The notes below the pieces were generated by a model. The model ran no database searches and was not told the DNA's origin. It saw only the letters and a list, made by a program, of their open reading frames with translations. From Linyphia triangularis (lineage: Eukaryota; Arthropoda; Arachnida; Araneae; Linyphiidae): a DNA stretch of 64,000 bases. Shown here in pieces: positions 34,823 through 48,463 of the stretch (its first letter is position 1; every line of letters begins with the position of its first letter). The position numbers and the translations under genes are program-made. Location: the NCBI GenBank assembly GCA_963978545.1, contig OZ021732.1, positions 63,836,714-63,900,713 of the forward strand. Reading direction: 5' to 3'.

Positions 34823-35859
34823 GAGATGGGAATAAACTTTTGGAGGTAGATGAGAGGTATGAATTTTTGTGGTACTACAGTTGAAAGGGTGAACGATAAC
34901 CAAAAAAATTCTAGCTAAAACTTGTAGCTGAAACAGCAGTGTGACCTCAAAATGTGTGGGAAAGTAGGTGGTAAATGCAGCCTGGGAAGAAGTATATGCG
35001 ATAGGCGTGTAAAACTGAATATCCGATTTTAATGCTCGACCCTCAACAAACATCAATATAAGAAATGTAGAACGCTTCGTACAAGCCACAGGCTTTTGTG
35101 TGTACCTTGACTAGAATTGAAGTACTAAATTACTATTCCAGTTTTTATGGTACTTTAGTGTATATTCTCATGTGTGTGTTACGTAATTTTCAAAAAATGT
35201 TAATCGAAAAATTATATAACCATTCCTAAACGAATGCATGTAAAGCATTCTAAAAGCCATTATGATTTGAAATAATGAAGGATTTCATGTTGTTTGGCTA
35301 TTCAACTATTTTGGAAACAGCCTATAGGAGCTTTTGTATACTTGAGTGAAATAAATAGTTAAAGTGCTTTATAACACTTTAGAAAAATAGATGGAATTTG
35401 ATAAGAATCAAAAAGGACAATATTGTATCTCCACTTTCATGAAATGCGTCAAAACAAAGCACATACAGTTAAATTTCAATCAAATTATTAATATAAAACT
35501 TTATCCAATGATCCACATTTTATTTTCACATGATAGCACTTACATTATTTTTTTTTATATATATATTTACACAAGATACAAATTTATTTTTATAGAATGC
35601 CTTTAGTAAAATATTATTAAAATATTAATTATAAATGTATTCTACAAAAACAATCATAGAATACTATGGTTGGGATTTAAAATTTATTAAACATTATTTT
35701 TACGGTATATTTTCCTTTTAAAATAAATTAATCAAATGCAATATAAATCAATATTAAGGTAAATTCTTTTTCCAATCAACACATTTACAATAAAATGTAT
35801 CATTAATTCTACACATAAATTTAATAAGGAATAATTCAAGAAGAACTTTTGGTTCTATA
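34823..35859. other. A+T-rich non-coding stretch
   Basis: The first 280 bp are slightly GC-richer and open on the minus strand (34793-35089) without recognisable content. The remainder is A+T-rich with nothing seen. Confidence 0.45.
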
Positions 35860-36480
35860 CTCTCTGAAAATAAAGAATGAAAAGATTATTTTCCGGTTTG
35901 TTTAGACAATCGCAAACAACAAACCAAGAAACATGCCGCTTTGAAGAAAAAAAGGTGGGCAAAGCGCCTAAAATTAAAACTTTTGGGAGTTTTCAACAGT
36001 ATTTCACATTGAAAGCCTTTGTTCCCGAATTCACGGAAACAATCAATTTCATAACAACACGTATCGTTTTTATGAACACAGTTATGGCTAGAAAAGCACA
36101 TATAGAACTCGACCGCTTTTAGCCTTATCACTGCTTCCGGCGACTTCGCTTCCTGTACTATCCGTGGAAGCAAAGGGTTAGATTTTGCAAATGGCGCTAA
36201 ATTTTTCATCTTGTTGCCAACACAAATTGGATAAACTCTCGAAAAAAATAATTCGCGGAAACAATAGCGGCTGTGAATTGCGAGGAAAACCGCATAATTT
36301 TTGGACTCGTGGACGTTCTGGAATATTTTGTTTTTTTCGTCGAGAAAAATGTCAAAGCTTTTATCTACAGATGAAGAATGATTCGAATATGGGAATGTTT
36401 TTCTTTTTGCTCGGAAGGTTTAGAACGATAATAAGAGGATTTTTGTGGCGTGCCGTTCTTTTTGTGGAATAGAATAGTTT
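35860..36480. other. GC-richer non-coding island I
   Basis: Open frames of about 80-107 codons occur on both strands over the same bases (35877-36209) and a 95-codon frame follows on the plus strand (36185-36472). None resembles a known domain. Overlap on both strands argues for few stops from raised GC rather than for coding. Possible conserved non-coding element. Confidence 0.3.
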
Positions 36481-38559
36481 TACCTATTTTTATCACGTCG
36501 TTGTCATCGATTTGAAAACACAAAATACGTTACCAGAGAGAATAAATTAATTTTTGCCCTCCATTTGTTTTGAAGAAAAAAAGTTAATTTGTTTGCCTGT
36601 GTTCACAGTTAGACAGATTAAATGTTATTTAAAAGAAGAGTTATACGAAGAGGAAATTAGCTTGCAGAACATTTTATATTTTACGAATAGATTCATTATG
36701 AATTTGACTTTTTGCCGAACTGCTATTTTCACACCCACGTTGTCACATTTGATACAGTCATCAAAAGTTATGTTAAACTACATTAACAATCACTTAAAGC
36801 GAGTTCATCAAATTCACTACAAACTCTTTTATAAAGTCGTAATATACATTCGATCTTACAAATGTAATTAAATTTATATATGATGTGTGTTGGGATTTGG
36901 TAATTATTACTTTATAAGTCTATGAGGATTTTCTAGTTAAGACTAGCATACCTTTGTAGTTCAGATGCTTTTCAACAAAACATGCTTTTAAAAACAATTA
37001 TCAAATAAACTAAATATACTAAAATACAGAATAAAAAAAAAATCAAATAATTTTTTTTTTATTCAATAAGATGTTGAGCTCATTAGCAATAGGCAATATT
37101 TATATATATTTCTACACTGTACAAAATAGCCATTTATATTTTTTCCAAAATATTTTTATAAAATTTCTCAAGTGAACTTTTTTCCGAATGAAAAGAAGCA
37201 GATTGAAATATGGTAACTTTTAAATTTTAAAATCAGTGACATGTCTTGAAAAGTGAGCATACTTTGCTAATTTATCATATTTATTTGCATTACAGGTTTC
37301 AACAATCAAACCAAATTAATAAAAAAAAACGCTAATTGAATATTTTCAAATTCATTACGCTAAAAAAATGTGTAATGAATTTGAAAGTATTCAATTAGCG
37401 TGATGATTTAAGAATTCGAGAAAATATACATAAAAATGCAGTACAAGGGTCCAAAAAGAATTCAAAACCATAAAAGTTTGCGAATAAAATATATAAAATG
37501 TATCACTAAAACTATGAACATTTGTTAACGAACCTCTTTAAACAGAACTTTTTTAACTAAAAAATGTCTTTCCCATTTGGTGTTTATGTTAACAAGGTTC
37601 AATGATACTTTTCATGAGAGTATTTTACTGGATAATAAATCATCCGATTCTGTTTAAAGTTTTACTAATATAAGATTAACTTTAAATTTTATACATAACA
37701 CATCCCTATATTTGTTTTTGCAGAAGGAAAATTTATAATTATTCAGATTCAAATTTATAATTATTCATGGGCATAAAGATAGCTATAGATGATAGCTATA
37801 TATCCAGTAAAACTTTAACATGAGGCATTCGTAACTTGCATTTAATACGGTAATTTCTAGACTAGAAATGTCCAGGAACATATTTTCCAACAATTAGTCT
37901 ATGGCTACTGTGTTTCAGAAACCAATACTTGTATTTTTATTTGACGTCAACGAAAAATAATTCTCAGTATATGCGTAGTTGTAAAGGGATGAATATTAAT
38001 ATAAATGTATAGCTCGAGAAACAAACTTTTTTTTTTTTTATGATATCAATGAAAATTTATGCTGTATTTTGAATCAAAAAAAGAATCCTAGAAACTTTAA
38101 AATGCAGTTATAATATTTTCGTAGTTTAAACAAATATTTTGTGCTACTATATTTACACAATATATAAAAAGATCCTCAATTTTTTCTTAAATGAGTACTT
38201 TTACAAATTAGTTGCAAAATAATTTTGATTAAAAAAAAAAAAAAGCATAAATTCGTTTTATTCAAACCGTTACATATTCTTACATTGAACTTTTTAATTC
38301 AATAGTGTTGGTTTAAAGTTTCGCACCAAAACAATTCAGTAGAATTAGGAAACGCTATTATCGAGCTGTAGAAAACATTTTGCAACAAAGCTCAACTTTT
38401 CCACAATATTGTTGTGCAACTTTGGAGTGTTTGGTTTATTAAGCTCTTTTTAAATATTTTTTTAATAAGTTGATGATGATTATTGTATAAAAAAAATATT
38501 TTGTGCATGGAGTGAATACAGGATCACAATATGTTGCCAATTTTTCTATCCAATTTTTT
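36481..38559. other. A+T-rich non-coding stretch
   Basis: Holds a strong 29-bp-stem hairpin (separate entry) and A/T tracts. The 105-codon open frame starting at 36554 is rich in Tyr, Ile, Phe and Lys without a recognised domain and is not accepted as a gene. Confidence 0.5.
37330..37400. repeat. 71-nt hairpin with a 29-bp stem
   Basis: Left arm 37330-37358 begins CGCTAATTGAATATTTTC and the right arm 37372-37400 is its complement except for one position, which is a G-U pair in a plus-strand RNA. The loop is 13 nt (GCTAAAAAAATGT). Length, stem and loop are within the range of animal pre-miRNAs. A short palindromic MITE is equally possible. I do not recognise a known miRNA seed. Confidence 0.6.
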
Positions 38560-38830
38560 CCCTCAATAATGCTTCGTCTCACGGAATGGAAAAAATTATA
38601 TCATCTCCACTGTTTCCAAACCACTAAACAACTGAAGTGAAACAATCCGTCGCAATTCAGTGATCATAAGATGCCGCGGGGGAGGAGCTAAGAGGCTATG
38701 ACGTCGTACATTATCGTCATTCCCATTCGTTGAATTTGGGCGTAGAATGTCAGGAAAAACAACGAATATGAACTTCAATATGTGTTCTATTTGACGGAAC
38801 TTCACTTTTTCTTTTACCTTTTCAATGTTT
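38560..38830. other. GC-richer non-coding island J
   Basis: A short island with GCCGCGGGGGAGGAGC near 38673 and TATGACGTCG, containing the CRE-like TGACGTC at 38699-38705. No credible open frame. Possible regulatory element. Confidence 0.3.
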
Positions 38831-39479
38831 ATTATGTTCGATGTTTTGTAAGAAAATGTGATTTATACTGGCAATATTGTTCTTTGATGTGGAACGTATT
38901 TTATGATGTTGTACATCCGCTTTGATTGTTAGTTTGTTTTTTGTCTTATTCAATTCATTTTCTCTCTTTTTTTTAACACTGTGTTTGTTTTGATGTCGGA
39001 TGCGCTGCGGTTTGAACCATGAAATTTTTTTTTCATGCGTTAATTTTGTGTATTATAGAATGTTCCGGATTATATATTGCAAAATAAAAATGTTGGAAAT
39101 ACTAATTTTAAGGATGATTACCCATTAATTAGGAAATTGCCTATACATTACTTATTTACCAGATATTTAAACGCAGCACATACTAAGTAACGTTAACTAA
39201 AACAGTCGTTTGTTTCTGATTGCTGACAAATAACTAAATAGCTTTTACATTCAACAAGCCTAATTTAATAGTTTTCAAATTAGCATTAAATTATTTCATA
39301 TCGAAATAAATTAAATTGGAAATTCCCCATATTGATTAAAAAATTGTATGATAATTAAATTAAACAAATGAAATCTGTACATAGAAATAAGTATTCCAGT
39401 TAAATAATTTTCTAAAAGTGCTCATTTGTTACAATGGATCATTTATGGCGCAATTGTAGCAGGAAAGCTTTGCTGAACA
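38831..39479. other. A+T-rich non-coding stretch
   Basis: Nothing recognisable is seen. Confidence 0.5.
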
Positions 39480-39740
39480 AAAACATCATTTAATAATAAC
39501 TGTCCAAAATTTGCAGTAATGTTTTCCCGGGTTTCCCCCACCCCCACCCCAACAAAGTAAAATCGCATTTTCGTCTCCAATGGGAAAATATCCAGCAAAT
39601 CTGCTCTTCTTCTGTAAGTTGCCTGACATTATGCTCACACAATATGTCGCAATCACCATCGTGACAGCTAATTTTGAAACGCTAAATTCGCAAAGATGCG
39701 ACATTAGGAAAATCTCTCGTAGTCGTAACCCAAAAAGTTA
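39480..39740. other. GC-richer non-coding island K with C-tract cluster
   Basis: At 39525-39551 the plus strand has CCCGGG, then runs of 5, 5 and 4 C separated by single A (TTTCCCCCACCCCCACCCC). The minus strand therefore has closely spaced G runs that could form a quadruplex. The rest is a short island with no recognised frame. Confidence 0.35.
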
Positions 39741-40249
39741 TTGTTATTCGAAATAAATTCTTAGCGGAAGCTGAAACACTTTAATGAAATGTATAAAATA
39801 TGTACCACAATTTCAGAATCAGTATCTCCTTTACCAACTAAATTCACTTGAGTACTAACTTTATTCAATTACTATCATGTCTACCCCTTTCTAAAAATGT
39901 TTCCTTACAAGTCTAGTGATAAGAGTTAAACAGGAGGGAAATCATTACAAGGCACATTCCATGCCTTGAGACAATACCAACTTCCATACTTAAAAGGCAC
40001 TACGAGCTAAGCTTTTAAATTAATTCCTTTCTTAGGATATTGATACAGAAGAGAGGGAGAAAGGAGGGGGGGGGGGGGGTCTTCCAAACGTAATTACAAT
40101 GCGCAAATGTAAAGCAGTTCACCAAAAATGGCATTTTTTATTTTATTTTATTTATACTATGAATTCAGAAGGTGAAAATTATTCTATTCACATTATTCCT
40201 AGTTCCATAAAAGTAGCTGTTTCCAAGCACATGACAATCAAAAATGAAA
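39741..40249. other. A+T-rich non-coding stretch with a G run
   Basis: Contains GAGAGGGAGAAAGGA followed by a 14-nt G run at 40066-40079, and a TTTTA microsatellite near 40137-40155. No gene seen. Confidence 0.5.
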
Positions 40250-41120
40250 ACGCATTCTGACAGTCTGTTTCTAAACGAACAATTTGGTTTCCGTTGTCGA
40301 TTGCCACATCACGCTGAATAGAACACAAACTAAAACTGGAAAAATAAATTCGCTATGAACTGTAAATCGGGTATATTCAGATGCACTTTCATCAAAAGTC
40401 ATGAAAAACAACGACAAATCCCGTTTGATGGTGAAAGACGACGACAAATAAAATCGTTCTGTACTCTTCGTAGGCACAATTTCCTGCGTTCGAACTCACC
40501 CCCAATATATTTACCACCCCTTTGGCGACAAACGATGGGGCACCATGGTAAACCAGGCTTTTCCTCAACCCTTTCCTCGGCAGACGAATTGAAAAAAGCA
40601 ATTTTTTGCCTTGATTCAGTCTCGCAGAATAAACAATAAAACCCCAGAAACTTGTCGCGTATTCTGGAAGAAACGTCACCAACTCGTGCCAATCATAAAT
40701 ATTTCTACTTGCGACTTGGCAATAAACGAGTGATGATCGAAGTTGCAGTGCATGCTAAGCTTCGAAGTTATATTGCCAAGTTCGGAGATACTGTCAGCTG
40801 TCGAGAAAAAAGGAAAAGAGTGGAAAGAGTTTGTAAAATGGGAAACTACTGATCGAAGATCAGAGTTTGGATTTTGTTCTATATTATATAGGTTTTATAA
40901 AAATATAAAAGGTAGTCTGAATGCGAAGAAAGTTGTTGAATACTGTTTCCCTATTGCTTTGAACTGCTAACAATCGATATATAGATTCACACCGATGACG
41001 ATAATTTTGTAATAATCCCTTTAAACTAATAGCTGCATTCAGAGGCATACTGGTCATAGAGGTGTCCGATGCAATCACCGGGAGGTTCAGTGTCTGTAAG
41101 AAATGGGTTAAGGCGGTATA
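40250..41120. other. GC-richer non-coding island L
   Basis: Several overlapping open frames of 66-97 codons occupy both strands between 40271 and 40970 and none is recognisable, so they are treated as by-products of composition. It contains CAGAATAAACAATAAAACC near 40624 (two AbdB/Cdx-like A-rich sites), CTGATC-GAA-GATCAG at 40849-40863, and AAGCTTCGAAG near 40757. This is one of the longest islands. Possible conserved regulatory element. Confidence 0.35.
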
Positions 41121-43059
41121 GAAGGTGTTACTTTTTTTTTTTTTTTTTTTAACTTCCACCAGGTATCGTATTATGACGTTTACTTATTTATAATTTTTAA
41201 GGTTACATATATATTATCATATCTTTTCGGATGTAATTTTCTAATAAACATACTAGTTATATACCTGTACATTCTCTATTTTGCAATTTAGATTTCGTTG
41301 TTTTTGTTTTTTGCAGCAAACTATAAATGGTTTATGGAAACCAAGTTCACTCAAAGGAGGTATAAATAGTAGAGATCAAGAAAAAGTGCTTTATTTAATT
41401 ACACAAGTAATTAAAACCAGTCAATTATTTAAATCAATGAATAGAACTATTTAATTATTGAAATTAATTATTATATTTAAATAAAAAATATATTAATTAA
41501 AGTAATTAAAAAAATTAATTATTTTATAATTAACAATAATGATTAAAATTAATTAATTATAGGAATTGTTTGGTTATTAACAATAATTATTAAAAATAAT
41601 TATAGGAATTAGTTTATTGTTAACAATAATTATTGAAAAAAATTATTGAAACTGTTTTATTAATAACAATAATTATTAAAATTTTAATTATATTGAAAAT
41701 TTAGTCTGGCATAAATATAAAATCCCCGGACAGATGTTATGTCCCAATACGCTCCTGACTTCAATTGCTATCTAATACAACCTATTAATTTTTTTAAAAA
41801 TCCCAAAAGAAAAGTGTTTATATACTAATTTTGTGTTAGATTAAAAATTGTACCAATGAATATTTTTACAAAAAAAGACGACTAATAAACAGAGTTTGTA
41901 GTAAGAGAGAATGTATGAACAAATTCTAAAAATATTTAAAAAAAATTAGTTTGTAAAACTTTATATTCTTTCAAGTAAGTTTTTATAAAATAAATTACAT
42001 TAAGCCGTAAATTAATTTTCTTTGTCTCAAATGACTAACCTATTTTTTTTAGATGAAGAATCGAACATTCTAGAACGTACATTCCTTTTTACTATTTTTT
42101 AACAATGTAATTAACTGATAGTGTCTATAGCCAACACAAAAAGAAAATTGTGTGCAATTTGGTTTTTAACATACTTTGTATTAACACATACTATCGTTCT
42201 TCTCCAATATTCATAAAACTTCCTATTTGTAAAAAGCATCAATGTCTCAAAATGTCTCCTCCATGTATGGCACTAATGATGTTATAAATTATTATAATTC
42301 TAACTAGTGTGCAGAAATTAATATTTTTTCCTTAATGCCCTTTTAGTGGACCATATTAGGTACACAAAAACAATATCTAAATAAATAGTATTTAAAAATA
42401 TATATTAAAAATAACGATTAAAAACCCCTATACTTAAGTTGGACCACTCCTCGGATCCCAATTTCTTTAATGCTTCAGGGAGTGCCATGTGGCAAGAGTT
42501 AATGCTTTATGAAATGTTCATCACTTAAAAAAAGCTCTAAAAGAGAGCAATGTGGACACCAAAGCTCATAAAAAGCTCCATGTTAAATATAATAAAAGAG
42601 TAAAATGTAAACACTTTTGTTAAGGAAATCATATTTCATACTTAAGATACATTTTTTTAATTTGTTTGATTTTGGGCAAGGGTAAAACTATACGACTGCA
42701 CATTTACACGAATTTCATTTTCTGAAAAACGAGACTTTTACGTTTTGCACTCTAATAATAATTAAATTCAGGTGAATTAAAATCTTTATTTGTCGTGCAT
42801 AGATATGTAAGACAACACATTTGAAAATAAATGTACAGTTAAATTTAATATAAAAGATGGAGTAAATCCTTTATTATTTTTCGACTAATTTCTTATTTTA
42901 GATAGCTGGAATTTTTTTTTAACTCAGTAACAAATTCAGTACGCGTAACACATTCTTACTAAACAAAACTTACATTATTATACGCTAATCCTTATAACAC
43001 ATTAATTGAAGTAAAATTTAAGGTTTCCAATTCAATTGGTTGAGGTGTTGATATCGTGG
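41121..43059. other. A+T-rich non-coding stretch
   Basis: No gene seen. It has a 20-nt T tract at about 41131-41150 and a tandem A/T array (separate entry). Confidence 0.5.
41530..41700 (+). repeat. A/T tandem repeat, four units of 43-47 bp
   Basis: The motif AACAATAATTATTRAAA begins at 41532, 41579, 41622 and 41665. Each is followed by AATTATAGGAATTG/AGTTT-like sequence before the next unit, so the period is 43-47 bp. Confidence 0.7.
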
Positions 43060-44160
43060 TTGTGAAACACCCGTCATAGGAATACGCATTTCGACTATAG
43101 AACAGTAGTTATGTTCGTCTAATACTGGGAGTCACCAGACTCAAATTGTTTTCATTAAGACACAAATTTAAATTTAAATTGCGCATCATCCAACAAAAAT
43201 TCTCAAAAGATCTTCATTCATATTTCGATATGCTGATATCATAACATTGCGACTGCAGTCTCCGAATACTGAAACTTCCGAAACCGAAACCTCAGCAAAA
43301 GCCTTCTCTATAGAGAAAGATGAAAGACATTCGCAATGCGTTTATGCATTGCAGACGCCTGCTTTGCATTTCAGGAAAAGGGGATAAAGATGAGGAAATA
43401 AAAGCCCGAGAACTTTCACACCTTCGGACACATCAAAACATCGCCACCTTCAAAGAGAATCGAGAAGGAATATGAAAAATCAATCGCAGAGAACATATTT
43501 TCCACTTTAAAGTCTGTGAGATAAGCAGCCCACCATCAATTCACACAAGTCCCGCAACTCTCATTCAAAAAGCAATAGAAAATTGGAAATGGGAAACAGG
43601 ACACAAAGCCAATAGAAACATTCAGAAAGATAGATGGTTTATGGGAACACCAGTTTATAGAGGACTGAGTGTCCCAGGGGACTGGATGAGAATAATCATT
43701 TCAAAGAGGGTAGCGGCTCTATATTATTATTTGACTTGGTTTTCAATGGGTCTGGGGAAAAGGGGTTTTCGGTTTGTGTTTGTGTATTCTCAAAAGTGAA
43801 TTGCCGCACTCTTTTGAAAAGCTTTTAAAAGTCTTTTCGTTCGTAATGTGCCTCCAGAATAGGAGAGTCCGGATATGTATGTATACACTGGGAGAAGCGA
43901 GACATTAGAAGGGGACAAATATAGAATCCGGGAAAGGAGAATCGAGCTTGAAGGATCAAATATTATTTGATCAGGCATTTCAAAAGATATTTTTCTCTCT
44001 TGAGGAACTGCATTTCGATATAAATTGTTTTGTCTTCGATCACAGCCATCAACGCTTCGGATGTTCAAGTGATTGGGAAAGCTATGGTGAAAGCTAAGAA
44101 ATTGGGCATGTTTGGGATGAATTATAATCGTAGATTTTTCAATGACAATAGATATTCGTA
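43060..44160. other. GC-richer non-coding island M
   Basis: A long island with no accepted frame. GTTTATGG (43637-43644) and GTTTATAG (43653-43660) lie 16 bp apart and match posterior-Hox/Cdx-type sites. CCATCAATTCACACAAG lies near 43532 and GTGTCCCAGGGGACTGG near 43668. The open frame on the minus strand at 43790-44068 is unrecognised. Possible regulatory element. Confidence 0.3.
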
Positions 44161-46429
44161 TTGATGATTTGTGGAATCCTTAGAGGCTTGTTGAATTTAT
44201 TAGCTGGGTTTTTGCTGAGAAATAATGCAAACAATAGAAGTACATTTTCGCTTTTAATGTTAGTACATAATCACTGTAAAATGTTGAAGAATTTGATGTC
44301 ACTAATATATTATTAGATATCGCAGTGTACCTGAATAAAGTCGGAGAGAAAACATTTCAGCTTTAAACAAAAATAACAAACTTAAAAAATGTTAAGTAAC
44401 TTGGAACATTCCCGTAGATGGTTTTCTATCTGTACAGAAGTTTCGAGCGACTAAACATTTTCTCAAGTATGTTCAGTACATTCTATTCTAAAAGTATTTA
44501 TAGTTATGAAGAAAACTAATTTTAATTTGACAGACAACGTACATCATATGAAGCCTAAATACATAAAATGGTGCCTTATTCTTTGAATGGTTTGATTATG
44601 TGAATAAAAATTCGTTCGCTACAAATTAGGTCATTGAATAAACGAAATTTTTGTTGTATATTGATTTTGATAATGATAGAAAGACCTTTTCAATGATAAG
44701 TCCTACCACCTTTTTAAAAACTGATTTTTTTCCCCCGAATTCAGTAAGAGTATTTATATATTCAAAAAGTATAATTTTAGTTAAGCATATCCAAATGTAA
44801 AAAATGAAATACTTGTAGAACACATTTCATGTCTTTGAGATGACCGTCTGTCTGTCTATCTAAATATTTGAAGTCAGTTTGAAAATATTCTTCAATACAA
44901 ATATCAATAATAATAAAAATCAAATTCTTTAAAAAAAATCAAGTTAAGGAAAATCCTTTTATCCTTCAAATTTAGAATCGGATTTGACCTAACAAAGATG
45001 AAAAAATCGACGGATTAAAATAAATAAATGAGGATTGTTTGAAATTTTGTTGAAATACTTCTAAATAAATGCTGAAAATTATTTGATTACGCTTACTTTA
45101 TACAATTGCTGCATTCATTTAGTTTTTTCCTAAAATTTTGAAATTTTCAAGATTTTTCTTATTGCTGTGTGAATCTTCTTTATTTCTTCTTTTCCAATTG
45201 CCATTCTATATTACTTGTAGTTTAATTTCCTTCACATTTTAAACAACCAAAATTTATTTTATAAAATCAACCACTATAGTTATTTGTATAATTATACCCT
45301 TCGTAGAACACAGGGCAAATAAAGTAGTGGCCAAATACCAATTCACTAGTACCTGAAGATATCGTATTAAAGCAAGCATAAAATAGTAAATATGAACTTT
45401 AAAAAAAAAAAATTAGAATATGTGGGGCACTTCCCTCTATATTACAAATTTGGCACCTAGAAAACTCCGAACTATTTCATGCGAAAAAATAGTAATAGGA
45501 TAAAAACAATAATAAAATTGCCAATATAACAAGCTGAAAGATTTTGTAGTTCTTAATCTTTTAAATTTTGACGAACGTTCAAGTTTGTTGGCAATTTTGG
45601 TGACAAAAATAATTAGTTTTATTTTCAACTAAAAATTTTAAATTTTTATAAGACAAACAATTAGACTTAACTTTATAACATAATTTTAAATTAAATTCGT
45701 TTATAGGGGGAAAATTAGGCACAAAGACTGAAGATTTAGAATAAAAATTTAAGACTGGAGATATAGCATTTTACATCCATGGTTGAAAATTATTTTCTCC
45801 GATGACTGTCATAGCTCTATTTATCGTTTCCATATTAAAACTAAATAAATGAAAATGAAGGGAAATCAAGATTCATGAACTTTCAGACTTGTACAATATG
45901 TACCTGAAATTTTGTCGGTTCCCAATTTTACTCCTTACAACTTCCCCAAAAAGTTTATTTAGTAGATTTACAGAGGGTATAATCTATAGCCTGATGTGTA
46001 GAGAGATATAGAGAATTTTACCTTTTCGGAAACACATGACATGTTAACCCGATATTCATAAAAAATCATGGTTGATATTTTTTGGAAATAATCTAATGGA
46101 TTAGAAACTAAAAATAAAGCCTCTATACCATTAACATTGCAATAAAAAATTACTTTACTTTCTTTTGTTAACTTTTTGTGATTAAAAATAAATTTAAAAT
46201 TAATTTTACCAACAGTAAAATTAACAAAAGAAGGTGGATGAAGGCAACTTGGAAAACAAAAAACTATGTCTCCTTCGCAATACAAGTATTGACACCACCT
46301 TCTTTTTATTATTATTATTTTATTCGTATATCCCCATGTTACCTATCCGTAATTTCCAAAGAAAAAAAAAATCAAAAAATTTCAAAAAAGGCCTAGACTC
46401 AAATGTCACTAAGATAGTTCTCGCCCCAT
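44161..46429. other. A+T-rich non-coding stretch
   Basis: No gene seen. It includes a GTCT microsatellite (about 44847-44861) and an imperfect inverted repeat CTTTTGTTAAC / TTAACAAAAG at about 46162-46226. Confidence 0.5.
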
Positions 46430-46960
46430 CAAATAATAGCCCCTCCCCCTTCCCCAGTTTCCTTCAAACGACAGAAAAAGAAGAGAAAAGGTAACAGTCC
46501 CGTTTCTTTTGTGCTCCCGGCTTATGGCAACGACAGTGTCCTACCATGTTCCTTCTTTTTACTGGAAGGACATTAAGGGGACATTGAGGACACAATATAA
46601 GGATTATTCCAGATAAATCACACGAACAAATGTTCCAACATCACATTCTTGCTCTGCCCCCCCCCCCCCTCTAGATCTTTCAGGAAAAGATCCCTTTCCT
46701 CCTCCCCATCTTGCTTCCCTGTATTCTTCCATCTTTTCCATTCCCCCACGTGTGATACTTGGTGGCAAACTGGTCGGGTTGCTGCTGGGATTGTTCATTT
46801 GGGACTTCTGCTCTCGGTCTTCTTTTTGGCGAGATTTCGGAGTCGCCAAGGTGAGGTTAATTAGCTTTTAAATGCAACCTCGGTGGGATGGATGAAAAGT
46901 GTAATAAGTGTGAGAAAGTAGAGGAAGAGAAATTCCACTAGTTGCGTTTTCGTTGATGAT
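46430..46960. other. GC-richer non-coding island N
   Basis: Contains a 13-nt C run at 46657-46669 and a near-duplicate GGACATTRAGG at 46567-46577 and 46579-46589. A homeodomain (Otx/Bicoid-type) GGATTA lies at 46601-46606. Overlapping short frames on both strands at 46604-46864 are not recognised. Possible regulatory element. Confidence 0.3.
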
Positions 46961-47739
46961 AGATGGAGTGAACATGGGCTGTCGCTAAAATTTATAGTTT
47001 CGGAATTTTTTTGAAGGGATACGTGGCATTATATGTCAGTTTTATAAACTGAAAATAATGTAATCAGCATAAGCAGAAAAGATAAATAAACCAAACCACA
47101 CAAACTACCTAATTGTTTCCGCGTTTCTGATGTCAAATCATTTATCATTTAATTTCTTTCCTGATCTTCAATAATTGAAATTAATTTTTATGTCGTTTTT
47201 TAATAATCCTTCAAAATTTAGGATTATCAGTGAGATAAATGTAATATTTTTTACTTGAAATAGTAAGTACAACCACTGATAACAGAGGCTGCAATTTATA
47301 TTCTATAGCAATGGTAAAGATTTCAGGATGATTATTTAATTATTTTTTATTAAATAACAATTATCATAAAATATAATAAATGAATGATATCCTTTCTACA
47401 CTATTCAAGTTTATTTTTCTTTTAACTTTTGTAGCTAGAAAAGTCTCCGAAATATAAAAAGAAAATCAAATTAATTTTTTTTACATTCTTACTATCCAAC
47501 ATTCAACAATACTTTGGAATTTTTTCATGCTTTACAATATTTTCTCAATAATACTAGTTCAAAATAAATTGAAAAATTAAATCGTGGACCAACTGCTCTA
47601 GTAACTATAAATATTATCCATAAACCTAACATGTAGTTTCTCAAGAAAATTTAATACGTATAAACTTTTTGGCAGGTCCAAATAAAGTTTCTTAAATAAA
47701 ATTTTAAAATATTGTCGCAAATATCTTTTTTTCTATAGA
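46961..47739. other. A+T-rich non-coding stretch
   Basis: Nothing recognisable is seen beyond A/T tracts. Confidence 0.5.
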
Positions 47740-48310
47740 ATCGTCAATTAAACCGCCATAACTCGCCAAATCCTGGAATCACGCCCACCCACACACAGAT
47801 ACGAGAAACAGAAGAAAGGATGAAAAAGAAAAGGGAGATAAATATAGGAGGGGAAGGGGACCCTGGAACAAGAAAGAACAGACAGAAACAGGAGCGGATA
47901 GTATATAGAGGGAAAAAATGCAAAAAGAAGGGGAGGGGGGTATAGGTTTCTATGACGATAGTAACAAGGTGGCTTGACCACTGTGCTATCTTTTATGGCG
48001 ACCATCGGAAAAACCAACAATGGACTTTGTCGTCGCCTACAACAATGAACACAGTCCACCCAGAAACAGGAAATAGAAAAGCCTCCTTCCCCGCAAGCTT
48101 CGTGTCAACGTTTGTTATGGGGCCCGCAGGCTGTGTTCTCGGGATTTTGCTACAAAAAATATTAGTGGGGGAACTTTGTATGGGATCCCGACAGTAAAAA
48201 TGCCCCCTCCCCAACACTACAAATGAAGAGGAGGTTTGGATGACTAGGATTGGCTGGACATGGCGAGAGTTGGCGATGTAGGCAACTGCATATGAAACTT
48301 TCATCTGACG
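47740..48310. other. GC-richer non-coding island O
   Basis: The first half is a purine-rich stretch (about 47800-47945) with GGAGGGGAAGGGGACCC and GGGGAGGGGGG. The second half has CCAACAATGG (48014-48023) and CAACAATG (48040-48047) Sox-like sites and TTTTATGGCG near 47991. Both strands carry unrecognised frames of about 100 codons over the same bases. Possible regulatory element or promoter-like region. Confidence 0.35.
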
Positions 48311-48317
48311 TACGAAA

Positions 48318-48463
48318 TTAACCCATTAACGACGTTTGGCAAGAAAACATCTTGTTTTTATTCTTTGCTAATAAATTGCGATTATGGTTTCACTTAGTGT
48401 TCTTTAAAAATAACAAAAATAATTTTTCAAAAAAATCTGAAAAATTCAAAATATTCCTTTAAG
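48318..48463 (-). mobile_element. TTAA-type MITE, truncated copy in reverse orientation
   Basis: Begins TTAA (48318-48321) then CCCATTAACGACGTTTGGC, the best-preserved tip of this family in the window, followed by TTTGCTAATAAATTGCG and TTTCACTTAGTGTT. Homology to the 4.6-kb copy stops at about CAAAATATT (48463), so the other end is missing. Confidence 0.7.

Noticed and set aside
35886..36472. Open frames of 81-107 codons on both strands
   Set aside because: Mutual overlap on opposite strands and absence of domain-like sequence suggest an island with few stops, not a gene.
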